Below, piece by piece: positions 54,522 to 64,000 of a stretch of DNA of 64,000 nucleotides. The stretch covers positions 1,862,001-1,926,000 of the forward strand of contig JAJEKV010000078.1 in NCBI GenBank assembly GCA_021234155.1, in the 5' to 3' direction. The DNA is from Isoetes taiwanensis. Taxonomy: Eukaryota > Streptophyta > Lycopodiopsida > Isoetales > Isoetaceae. The notes beneath the pieces were generated by a model. That model searched no databases. It saw only the letters and a list, made by a program, of their open reading frames with translations, and was not told where the DNA came from. How positions within the stretch are numbered: the first letter of the stretch is position 1; each line of letters starts with the position of its first letter. Both the position numbers and the translations under genes were made by a program.

Positions 54522-57500
54522 CTACATGTTCCCCGTCCCCTTTGGAAAACATCTTCGTGGTCCATCTCGAGTAGCCTTTGTTTTATCCGGGATTTCTACG
54601 CATACATGGCTCGCAAGAAGGAGTTGGACATGTGGATCCGGTCCTTCAAAGTCGTATCCATGGGGGTCCTTCGACATCTCAAGCCACTCGCCAAAGACAT
54701 GCGATATCGGGTGCATGGAAGAGTTTGGTTTTTCTTTCTTTGAACCTCGATGCTCTTGTGTGCCCGATGGCTCACCCTCTTGATCCGCAGGGTCCTCGAC
54801 CATACCTACGTATTCGAAACTCGACCCGCCTGTCAAGAAAGGCATGTAGGCATCAAATTTTTCATTTAAAGCCCCAATTTTTGAAACACGGGCTCTAGCG
54901 CCAGAAATACCTTTCAAGAGCCTCCGTAAGTCTTTTCGCTTCCCTGCATTCTTTCCTCGTAGCTTTTCTCATCCATTTGATCCAAGATTGAATCGATGTT
55001 AGATATATCCGCTTTGTTGGGTAATGTTTAAATTGATCGCATGAGGATCATTCTCGTGGATCCGCCTTATCCTCGCCATCTCGTCTCCCCAAATACCTGT
55101 CGACCATTTTTTTCGAAGCTTATCCAGAAAGCCCTCGAAATCGGCACACTTTTTACCCTCGGCTTTCAAAGCAATACTCTTCTTTCCCCTCAGTAAAGAA
55201 GGCGACACGAGAAGCGATTACCTGTGAGAAGAAATCAAGAACACAACCATCCTTCGCACAAGCTTGGTCAACCGTAGTAGGCATATGATGTCTTCAACCG
55301 CACTTCATCACGTGGTCACCTTCCATTCCGACAAACTTGTACCGGGTTTACCCGTGAAATATGTCCGCCATTTCTTTTTTCATTTTCTCATCAAGATCTT
55401 CGCCACCACCGACAGCATTGGTGGCAAGGGCGCCTTTCTCGGGTGGTGCGTGCTCACCGTGACAAACGGTTTAGCCCCCATAATCGCGTTCACCCCGAGT
55501 CGCTTCGTTGATGCACATATGGGTGATGTAATACTCGATATTCCTTCACCCTTTTCTTGTTCACCCATCCCGCTCGTCATATGTACCTACAGAAATATGG
55601 GACCCGCTTTGAATCTGCTTTTTACCGTATACAATCCGCAAATTCAAGGGCATCGTAATCACAAGGTGATAAATGTTAGCAGTTGTCATGCCGATATTCT
55701 TGTGAAGAGTTCCATATATTTCTTGCACGTCCATAATGCAGAGAATCCTCTAAAGTCTATGAACACCATAGTAGCATTCTCGCATTAATCGGAGTGGAGG
55801 TGGGAATCCCTTCCTTTGTTACAAAGATGCACAACATTTTTCTTCTCCTTGATCTTGATAGCCTCTTCGTGTTTCAAAATCGATCTAATGGGTTCTAGAA
55901 ATGAAACGGGCAAATTACCCACAACATGTTCCTTATTGTAATTGGCTTTCACGCATCTCTGTCCGAATCGATATATCCGTAATCCGTTCCGCGGAAAGCA
56001 AAAGTCGAAAAGCAACTCCTCCCAAAAAGTGTAATCTTTCCGGCAAAAGCGGGAAGCGTATGACAAAATCTCTTTCCGCATGAAGCCGAGAGGCTTCTAA
56101 TATCAATGGCGCCAATGCCGGGCAATTAAACCCCGCCATGATATCCGCTTTGCACCTTAACGTGTGTCTTTCCTTCCAAAATCTCATCGAGTAGCCGAGA
56201 AGCCTCTCGAGATTAGACATGCCTCAAGGTATCTTAACCAGTTTTTGTTGAAGAAGTCCTTCGAGGGCTTATCAGAAAATCTCCATGCTCATCACAAAGC
56301 TTCTTGTTGACCCATCCGCTGGCCACTTCCATTAACTTTCTCAAAAACCGCCTCCTCCATAAAAATAAATTGCTTCTCGCCCTTTAGCTCCTTCACCTTT
56401 AACGCTGTGGTAGCTATCTCGTGGAAGTCCTACAAAACAAATGGTTAGGAAAATCGCGCCGCATGTCTTTGAGCAAAGATAATAAAAATACCTTCCATGC
56501 CGAGGTGGTGGCAGTACCAATGGGACCTTGAGGAGGACAACCATACGCTTTATGTTGATGCCGTAGTCATTGAAGCTTCTAACAATGGCTCTCTATATAC
56601 AAAGTGTTAGCGATGACTTCATTGCAATCAATGCTCAACTCAATATATTCTCTATCTGTCAAGTTTCCGTTAAGCACTCTTGTTCTTCTCCTCGCGTAGG
56701 GCTTTTAGCAAAACTCCATCCGGCCGCTCCTGCTTCTCCAACAAGACAAAGATAGCAAATTGAGCTGCATATATACCGTGGGTTACCGATATTATCCAAA
56801 ATTTCTTGCCCTTCAAGTCATCCTCTCAGACTCCATGTGATCTTCTTCCCCGAAATAATGTGCAATTGTAAGTCGATGCCCACAAACCGTAAATCATGAA
56901 CAATAACAATCACCCGTAATGGGGTCGAAGGGGACAACATCGGCGGTGTGAGCACCTCCGTAGGATACGCCTTGAAACTCTTCACGAGAGTCTCGCGACG
57001 CGGTCGCTTGAACGCATTCGATGCGTGAGGTTAGCAGAGCTGGTTCGCAATCGAATATTGAAACCTTCATAAACCCAGCCACACCAAGCGGGTAGAACCG
57101 CTTGAATTGTTCAAGCTTCGTGCGCTTTGTTCTCGCCAATTTATGCTCTTCTTCAGATTGAATTTGAGGTCCGCGGCAGTTCGTATAATAGGAAATGCTA
57201 GCCTCTTGGACGATGCAAAAGACCGAGACTAAGGGGGGTGTTGGAAGAAGAAGGTTCTCAAGGCTATCGTAAGTATTGAGTTTGCCGAGTTTGATTCTCG
57301 AACTTTGGGATGGTACAATCTTTAGGCACAATGGGGGAGCACAAATAGCCGAGGTTGAGCAGGATCTATAACAGCAGATGGTTGGGCAGTGGAAACAGGC
57401 TCAACGGAGAGGGCTCTGGGTTCGACAGAGGCCTCTGCTATAGATACGGGCTTCACATGTTTTTTTCTTCGCCGAGCCCTTAACCAATTCGTGTCCATTA

Positions 57501-58070
57501 CGTAAGGCATCTTCTCATCTCGCTTAGCTTTCAAAGGTAATGCTAGGTGGTTTCTTATCCGCCGCAAAACCTTTTCGCATGTCGAGAAGCCGCATAATAT
57601 ATCCCCTGTTGCCGCTATTCCGCATGCAGACAGAGATTCGTAGGAGGCAAGACTCCCACGTATCCTTTCGCACCGGGTCTAACATTCTTTCCAAGGGTAG
57701 GGTTGTTTAATTTGCTAGTCGCCATGAGCGAGGGATCATAGTTTGTCCATTTAAGGACATACTCAATGAACTCAGAAATTGCGGTGTCCTCTACGCCGCA
57801 TATAATAGCGTCTTGGACATTGTTTTTGTTCCTTCCCACATAGCGATTGCAATTCCCACCTGTTGTATGTCATCGGCTTTCTTGCCACCCCGAGGAACAA
57901 GCAGAGGTCTTTACTTACGGCCGCTTTCGTTTAAATGTGGAATTGCCTCTGCAATTTCTATACACCACTTTCTTTCATTTGAAGGTGTGATGATCTTATT
58001 GGGTTCAACGTCTGGGCCGCGATACAAATCCAGAGCTGCAAGTAAGAAGTGGGTCAGTATTCCCTAATGC
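54522..58070 (-). pseudogene. Degraded coding blocks of unknown family
   Basis: Minus-strand reading shows protein-like blocks that hop between frames: GPDVEPNKIITPSNERKWCI and PLLVPRGGKKADDIQQVGIA (58030-57840); EFIEYVLKWTNYDPSLMATS and RPGAKGYVGVLPPTNLCLHA (57790-57620); RFYPLGVAGFMKVSIFDCEP, then GVSYGGAHTADVVPFDPITG and VHDLRFVGIDLQLH (57110-56850); EKLHF-type Leu-rich blocks at 56220-55800; EGFLDKLRKKWSTGIWGDEM (about 55140) and DPHGYDFEGPDPHVQLL (about 54640). The run of sense blocks over 3.5 kb, in a GC-richer setting than the rest, points to one or two former genes. I recognise no domain. It lies divergently to the transposase-like gene at 60520-62985. Confidence 0.4.
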
Positions 58071-58094
58071 ACAAGTTCTTCCGTAACATCGCAG

Positions 58095-59843
58095 GATCGC
58101 GGTCGCGATCTTCAAGAGAGTTTAGACGATCGCGACCGCGATCCTCATGAGTGATTCGTAAGATCGCAATGCTAGTGGGTGAGTTGTCAAGAAGATCGCG
58201 ACCGCGATGTTGTTGACCACTCAACACGATCGCCGCCACCGCTACCGAATGCAATCAATCAGGATCGCGACGCCGATCCGTCCGAACATCGAAAGCAGAT
58301 CGCGACCGCGATCCTGTTGAGTTCCAGACCTTCTAATGACTACATTACGAAAAGGTGAAGAGTCTAATTGAACATGCACTATCGAAAGAAATCGCGCCCG
58401 CGATCTTCTTGAGCTAAGGGGGTTGGAACTAACCTTCTCTGAGGTGGGCTTTTGGTGCCATGGATCGCCGGCGCGGGAAGCTTTCGAAAAACGGGTTGAT
58501 TTCGACCGTGGTGGAAGGCGCCGAGGAGGCGGTTGGCACCGGAATCGCGAAGGCGCCGCCGAAATCGCCGGGCGGAATGAAAGTCCAAGGGATCGCGAGA
58601 ATAAATATCGGCCTGGGAAGCCGGATTAATTTAATCCGCACGCGTCGCGGACCCGACACGCCATAAATGGCAGCCATTAATACGCCGCATTCATAAATAC
58701 CCACCATTAATGCAAACCACCAGATTAATGGACACACAAATTCAAATTCAAAAAGTGTAATGTAATAAAGTGCACCTCCAAATTCAAAAAGTGTATCGTC
58801 ATAAAGGCCCTACTTTAACCATAATTAAGAAGGCACCGAAAGGCCCGAACACAACTGATTTCAAATTTTAAACCCCAATTTCAAGGCCGATGAAGAGGGC
58901 GGATTTCCGTTGTAATCGAGCGGCGGTGTTCTCGAAGGCGCTTAGTTCTTCTCGCCCTGGCGCCGTTGGGTTTTTGGAGGCTTCCGACCACTCATCGTAT
59001 AGTGCTCATCTTGAAGGCGCCGCCTACTCTAAGCTACAGGGTACAAAATCCTAATGCCTTACCGTCTATCCAAATTAGAAGTTGTCAATTCGTGAGAGAT
59101 TTTTCGATTTGTTGTTTATGTATAGGTTATAATAGTGCCCTCACAAACCATAACAACATATGCACCATCTCTTTCTTGGTATATGCCGCTCAGTGGATCT
59201 CAGATAATCAAGTTAGCGAAACCCAATTGAATTGTTTATTTCTGACTAATTGATAGTGAGGGAATATCACGGTAACATAATGGTTCTGCTAATGGTAGTG
59301 CTAATGGTTTTGCTCCCAGCTGTTCAATTCACGACAGATCTCCATTTTAATTAACTGACAGGCAATTTTCGTTGTGGAAATAACAGCTGCAATTAATATT
59401 CACATAGACATTTGATTTGGCGTAGACTTACTCAAGCATCTATTTTTTGCTCGGCTCGACTTGCCTCGGATGTTCCGATGAAAGAATCGCGATCGCTGCT
59501 CATCCTAGCATAGCAGCTACATAGCGACGCCGAGATTACTTTCAATTAATCGCGATTTGCATCTTTTCGAGGTAAGTCTAGTGGATAGGTGGTTTTTAAA
59601 TGGTTAGTTAGATTAGACAAAGTTTCTAGGTAGATTTGAAGGATTGAAGGTCCACCATAGAGGTCGGATGGATCGCCGTCGCGATCTCCCCGGCCTGTCA
59701 GTGTCTTGTGCTTCGCCATTTATACCCATGTGTTGAAGAGAATCGCCAGCGATCTTCCCGAGGTATTATGTCGCCCCTTTGGGTCTTTGAGTACTCGTGC
59801 ATTTTTTCTTCTAATGAGGTCCAGCCAAGATCGCCATCGCGAT
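58095..59843. repeat. Cluster of GATCGCG-NN-CGCGATC palindromes
   Basis: About nine 16-18 bp palindromes at 58095, 58128, 58194, 58263, 58298, 58390, 59671, 59741 and 59829. Examples are GATCGCGGTCGCGATC and GATCGCGACCGCGATC. Most are followed by a short T-rich run and GA(G) (CTTCAAGAG, CTCATGAG, CTGTTGAG, CTTCTTGAG). Six are packed in 310 bp. Confidence 0.85.
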
Positions 59844-60519
59844 GTTGACGAGCGTTGTTGACTTTATTCGTGATGGAAGCTCTACGCCTTTCTACCGTTG
59901 GGGGAAGAAGGTGGTCGAGGGCGAGTGCATAACTTCAAAATCACCACAACGCGTGCAGGTGCTGCATTTAATTGATAGTAGTTTCTCTAGTCGTTGTCTT
60001 TGATGGGCGATACCACCGCCGCTTCCGTTTTTAATTGAACCACCTAGAGGAGGTCACAGTAGCTTCATTCTTTGGTCCAAAAGCGGCGCTCATGATGAAA
60101 TCACTCCAAAGACCCGATGTTAGCACACCACCGGTCGATCAAACGGATAAATTGGCAAGTTCCAAAGAAACTCCCCGTGGAAGGAAACAATGAACCAATT
60201 GAATTGCGTGGGATTTGCAGGATAAACTAGTGGAAAAGACATGTGAGTTACCGCATCGAGTGCCGCAAACCGGCTTATGCTACGTGTGTCATCGCTTTTC
60301 GCAGATCCAAACGATGCCGATTTGACATGAAGTTGGGTGAAGCATGGATAGGGGTTTCGTTATGAATTTGTTGCCAATGCCCGAGAAGATTTCTATGCTC
60401 ACAAAGCTTGTGCGTAAATGCCACAGATGCATGACTTGGTGAGATGGCCAATAGCATTGGTTGTCGCTGACATGATTCCAGCTTCTAGCCTAGTTACGCC
60501 GTGAAGGAGACCGAGGTTG
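58406..60519. other. GC-richer spacer between divergent coding regions
   Basis: Apart from three palindromes, I see only short unrecognised frames (58423-58629, 58460-58666, 58966-59253 on plus; 58379-58588, 58429-58737 on minus) that overlap each other. A cryptic promoter region is possible, but no motif is decisive. Confidence 0.3.
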
Positions 60520-62985
60520 AGAAGGAAGCTTACGCCATCGGCCGCGAGGTCGAGTAACAAAAAAGGCAAAGACCACATGGTGAACAGGAAGGCGAGAGGA
60601 CGCTCGACCCCAAAAAAAGGTGAAAGGAAAACCACACCTGAAGCTATCTTGCAGTTCAGGTCCTCGATGTGCTGCTTGAAGAGATGTTGTGCTAATTTCA
60701 CAGCTTAAGGAGGTATCCGCCATGAGGACCTTCATCGAACATGAAAAGCTCAACGCATTTACTTTTTGGCGCATAACATGCTAGATCTTTGTTCGTGAGA
60801 ATGGATGTGTGAAAAAGCTAATGCTGAACAACAGGGAAGTCTGTGTGAAGGCATGGCATAGTGCATACGGTATCCCAGTTTCTACATTTTACAAATGGAG
60901 GAAGCTTTTTATGGAAGGGCACAGGATTGCGGAGCATGGAAACTCCGGTCCATGAAGCCAAGGTCTCATACACCGGCCGGAGGTGGCTGTGCTATCTATG
61001 TACATAGATGAAAATGTGAAACTATGCCACACCTCCAAAGGTTACGAGTGGGGGAACTAGAGAAAATGTGAAGAGATTACCTTCCATCTTGACTAAAAAG
61101 GACATACATCAAGAGGTAGATATAACCGTCCACGAGATGACAGGAAAACATGTTTCTCAATCGTCCTTCTTGTCAACATGGAAGGAGAACCACTCGTGAG
61201 GTAGCAATCGCCAAAAGGATAGCATTTTCTAAGTGTAATACACAGATAGTGATAAAGGAGAAACTTGCCAAGACTAGGGATCCGAGAGAAAGAAGAGAGC
61301 TCGCCGTGGAAAGGAAATCTCACATGACAGCCAACTTTCCTGCAGGAGTCTCTACCGGGTCGTGGAGAGCTTTGTCTCATCGATCTCCTCGAAAATGCCT
61401 TAACCATTATACATGATAAGATGGATCGTAATAAGACGATGGTTCCTCGCCCGAGAAGCTAGCAAAATCTGTATGGAGGGGTGAACGGTTGAAGGTGAGT
61501 CTTATCGGTGCTCTCATGCATGGGCATGGTGTAGGTGCTTTGGGCCACTTCTCACGGACCTCTCGCCGATGATTCAATTTTCATGTGGGATCTTTTTAAA
61601 TCATACCTTGAAAACACTAGAGAATCAATCTGAGGACAACTCAATCATTTGAGAAATACTGCATCATCAAGGAAGTCAGCTGGGTGGAGCAATTATGAAC
61701 ACGGAAGCCCTTAGGACAAAAATGGTGAATGGCACTAGAAATGATTTTATGCCTCCTATCAAGGGCCCTCTCGATATCAAGAAGTTGCCTAGAGGCTTTA
61801 CTTGCAGCTAGACAATTGCTCGTGACAAAACAAGAACAGTATCTTTTCTCTTACTTGTCATATTTGGTCCGTTAGGTGTCTTCGATCAAAAGCAACTGGG
61901 ATTCATGATGGTTGGACACACCCACGATGACATAGATGCCCTCTTTGGAAACTACTCCACTCTATTGAGAAGATCGATGCATTGACTATTCCGAGCTTAT
62001 GCAACTCTTCGAGCAAAGAAGTTCAAAGTCTCCTACGCCCTACCTTGTGTCCGAGGTTCCCAACCTGAAAGAATTCGTGAAAGGTTTTATCCCCGATAAG
62101 AAGGACCGCTTATGTGGTCATTTGGAACCTCTACTATTCAAGTTCTCGCATGAATGATGGATGGCCACTAATGTTCTACAAGATGAGGCCAGGGCATAGG
62201 GAGTGGCTACCTGAAAAGGGAATTAAAATGTGGAAGGAGGATGCCCAAGGCTTACCTATGATTCCTAGAGGGTCACCTAAGGTCGTGCAGCCATATCGTA
62301 GCTTGATGATATAGGTGCCTTGAGAGCTTCAATTGCCAAGTACATGATGCAATCGGGCTATTTCTAGAGCCGCGATAACTCATGGTCTCACACATATATG
62401 AATGAAGTTATTGACTACTTGTCCACCTTGTTGCGAAAGTGCTTGGGGACGCTCAGCCGAGAAACTCATCATTCGTGATTTTTGGCCCAAAGACGAGACA
62501 AACTGCATTAGAAGAACCCGACAACTTATTGGTAGATGAACACATTGGTGCATCTCATTATGTCCGCCTTTCTCCGCTAGACCCAAGAACCCCTGTTGAA
62601 ATATTCGACCCCTACCAAGATGTGAAGAAAGGAATGCTCTTGCCGATCGTGCCACATGATAACCGCCCGACGGGATGGCCTTTGCGGAAGAGGACCCAAA
62701 GAGGACCCTAATCTCCCTCACTATGAAGAGGTGTTTGTTTCTTGGTTTGAGCCTGTTGCCGCGAAGGGTACCTCATATGCAATGCAAGATAGGGATTCTT
62801 TGGAGCAAGAATTGGAGACCGAATCCTAATGACCCGCCACGGTACCAACATTTGAAAACGATAGACTATGGTTGGGCCGTAGGGACCAGGCCGTTGTCAG
62901 CGGTGATCCCCAGTAGTGTGGGGGCTCAGTTGCAAGAATTAGTGGCTAAAGAAGCTAACGACGAGGATGAGAACTCTTGAGGTAT
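60520..62985 (+). pseudogene. Second unclassified transposase-like gene (GHTHDDIDALFG family), decayed
   Basis: Plus-strand blocks in order: a basic N-terminus (NRKARGRSTPKKGERK); SMCCLKRCCANF, a Cys-rich start (about 60660); FIEHEKLNAFTFW; NREVCVKAWHSAYGIP and STFYKWRKLFMEGHR (60830-60950); RPEVAVLSMYIDENVK (about 60980); FSKCNTQIVIKEKLAKTRDP (about 61230); HDKMDRNKTMVPR (61412-61450); SLIGALMHGHG (about 61500); LQLDNC (61802-61819), a likely catalytic Asp; FMMVGHTHDDIDALFG (61902-61949); and HREWLPEKGIKMWKEDAQGL (about 62187). Frames at 62439-62711 and 62675-62980 give the C-terminus. Many frameshifts and stops are present. The motif set resembles transposase-like proteins seen in plants and other eukaryotes; the superfamily is not certain to me. 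Confidence 0.65.
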
Positions 62986-64000
62986 GCAATGCTCTTTTAC
63001 ATAATTACTATATCATACATGACATGCAAACACAAATAGACTAGTTATTATTCATTAGGCTTTGTGTTTTTCATCTCAACACAAGAGCTCTTACACTATA
63101 CAATGCCAAACAGGTGATTCATTCATCTTCACCTGTAGTAGTGATCCCTACATATCTGTAGTAGTGATCCCTGATATCTCATAGCTCATGCGCTCAGGAA
63201 GCCAAATCAGATGGATCATAACACGAATTGACGCAGGGCAATGAATCTCGGTAAAAAGCTTTTCTTCGGCAGTAGGGATCAAGAAGAAGATGCCTGTCTA
63301 GGCAACCAACAAGATCTTAAGTGGCTCATTGAGCACTTGATCGCCTCAATGTGGTGAATTGAAGAAGGCGAAAAATCCATGGGGATGAATGAAATTTAGC
63401 CTCAAGTGAGAAGCTTTTATAGTGAAGTGGAATGATTGAGGTGAATTATTGGGGTAGACTTAGCCCCCATTATTGAACGTGTAATACACGCTCATCGATC
63501 ATTAATATACGTACAAGAATATTACTGATTTCATACTAATATGCGTATGTTTGAAAACATGTTTGCTTGACGAATTTAGCTATGATTGAATTCAATGACA
63601 GCTTTCAGAAAAAGTGGAGGTGGGATAGCACATCGTTACAATATACTTTCGCTTAAGGTAATTGATATTACATCCTTAATCGGAATGCTATTACATCCTT
63701 ACTTAGTTATTAGGTACCCATGTCATTATTACATTATTGGCAAAAGTGCATTCACTCGTCATCAACATCAAAGCTCGTGATGCCATTCGACTCATAGATC
63801 TCCCCGATCGGGAAGCCAAGAAATGTGGACCTTAACACGAGTGAGCTTCACTGCAAGCACTAGCAGTCCATCAGCTTTAGATAAGAGCCATGGATCAAGC
63901 TTAACGCCATTTCTAAGCGCATTCGCCCGGTCGTTGTAGCTCAAGTAACACTTGAAAGAGCGGATGTGCTCTGGACGAGGCATCGAGGAAGCCATGGAAG
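62986..64000 (-). other. Two related coding-like fragments on the minus strand
   Basis: Minus-strand translation of about 63310-63170 reads LIPTAEEKLFTEIHCPASIR, then VMIHLIWLPERMSYEI. About 620 bp further right (63995-63792) RPEHIRSFKCYLSYNDRANA precedes LDPWLLSKADGLLVLAVKLT and RVKVHISWLPDRGDL. At DNA level GGAAGCCAA and TTAACACGA/ATAACACGA anchor the match. They look like two diverged copies of one exon of an unknown family; the second continues beyond the window edge. A TGTAGTAGTGATCCCT direct repeat lies at 63134-63171. The rest has no signal. Confidence 0.35.

Noticed and set aside
55264-55788. 174-codon plus-strand open frame
   Set aside because: It lies opposite minus-strand coding-like blocks and matches no family. 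Probably a shadow frame, though not proven.
58054-58254. Arg/Asp-rich protein (EDRGRDRL, EDRDRDP)
   Set aside because: Its composition comes from translation of the GATCGCG palindromes; there is no other coding support.

Overview
This window looks like nuclear DNA of a land plant, from a transposon-dense, gene-poor region. The evidence is a Ty1/copia element with both LTRs, a plant-type L1 LINE ending in 44 A, a hAT element of the DUF659 type, Mutator-type elements with 10-11 bp target duplications, and a Helitron 3' terminus. The sequence is AT-rich, coding blocks are separated by introns, and there are no operon-like gene runs. I cannot name the species. I found no intact host gene, no rRNA or tRNA gene and no CRISPR array; nearly every recognisable reading frame is broken.

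Layout. 0-6.6 kb: a (TTCTA)n tract, then an element bounded by 28-bp inverted ends with a TAG duplication (1685-6605) that carries a nested hAT element (2015-6043, 8-bp duplication). 6.7-9.2 kb: a foldback repeat and a cluster of nine short palindromes in a ~150-bp higher-order unit. 9.3-10.5 kb: a decayed metallo-beta-lactamase gene of the NAPE-PLD type. 10.5-22.3 kb: mostly unrecognised AT-rich DNA with local duplications, plus a Helitron end at 17.9 kb. 22.3-23.1 kb: a copia fragment with a 200-bp Mutator-type MITE beside it. 25.8-30.5 kb: a nearly full-length copia element on the minus strand. 31.8-32.8 kb: a second, truncated copia. 35.2-36.5 kb: a non-autonomous Mutator-like element.

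38.0-53.0 kb is the most interesting part. It looks like one large DNA transposon with two convergent genes: a plus-strand gene with a Ulp1/C48-like cysteine protease domain, and a minus-strand gene for a DDE-like transposase of a family I cannot name. Diverged candidate inverted ends lie at 38005 and 52971. A 5.4-kb LINE (46.8-52.2 kb) is inserted in the transposase gene. Two CAC/GTG low-complexity blocks sit where introns of the two genes would be.

54.5-63 kb is GC-richer. It holds degraded minus-strand coding blocks of unknown family (54.5-58.1 kb), a cluster of GATCGCG-type palindromes (58.1-59.8 kb), and the broken gene of a second unclassified transposase-like family on the plus strand (60.5-63.0 kb, with the motif GHTHDDIDALFG). 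The genes here are mobile-element genes and their relics; they form no shared cellular pathway.
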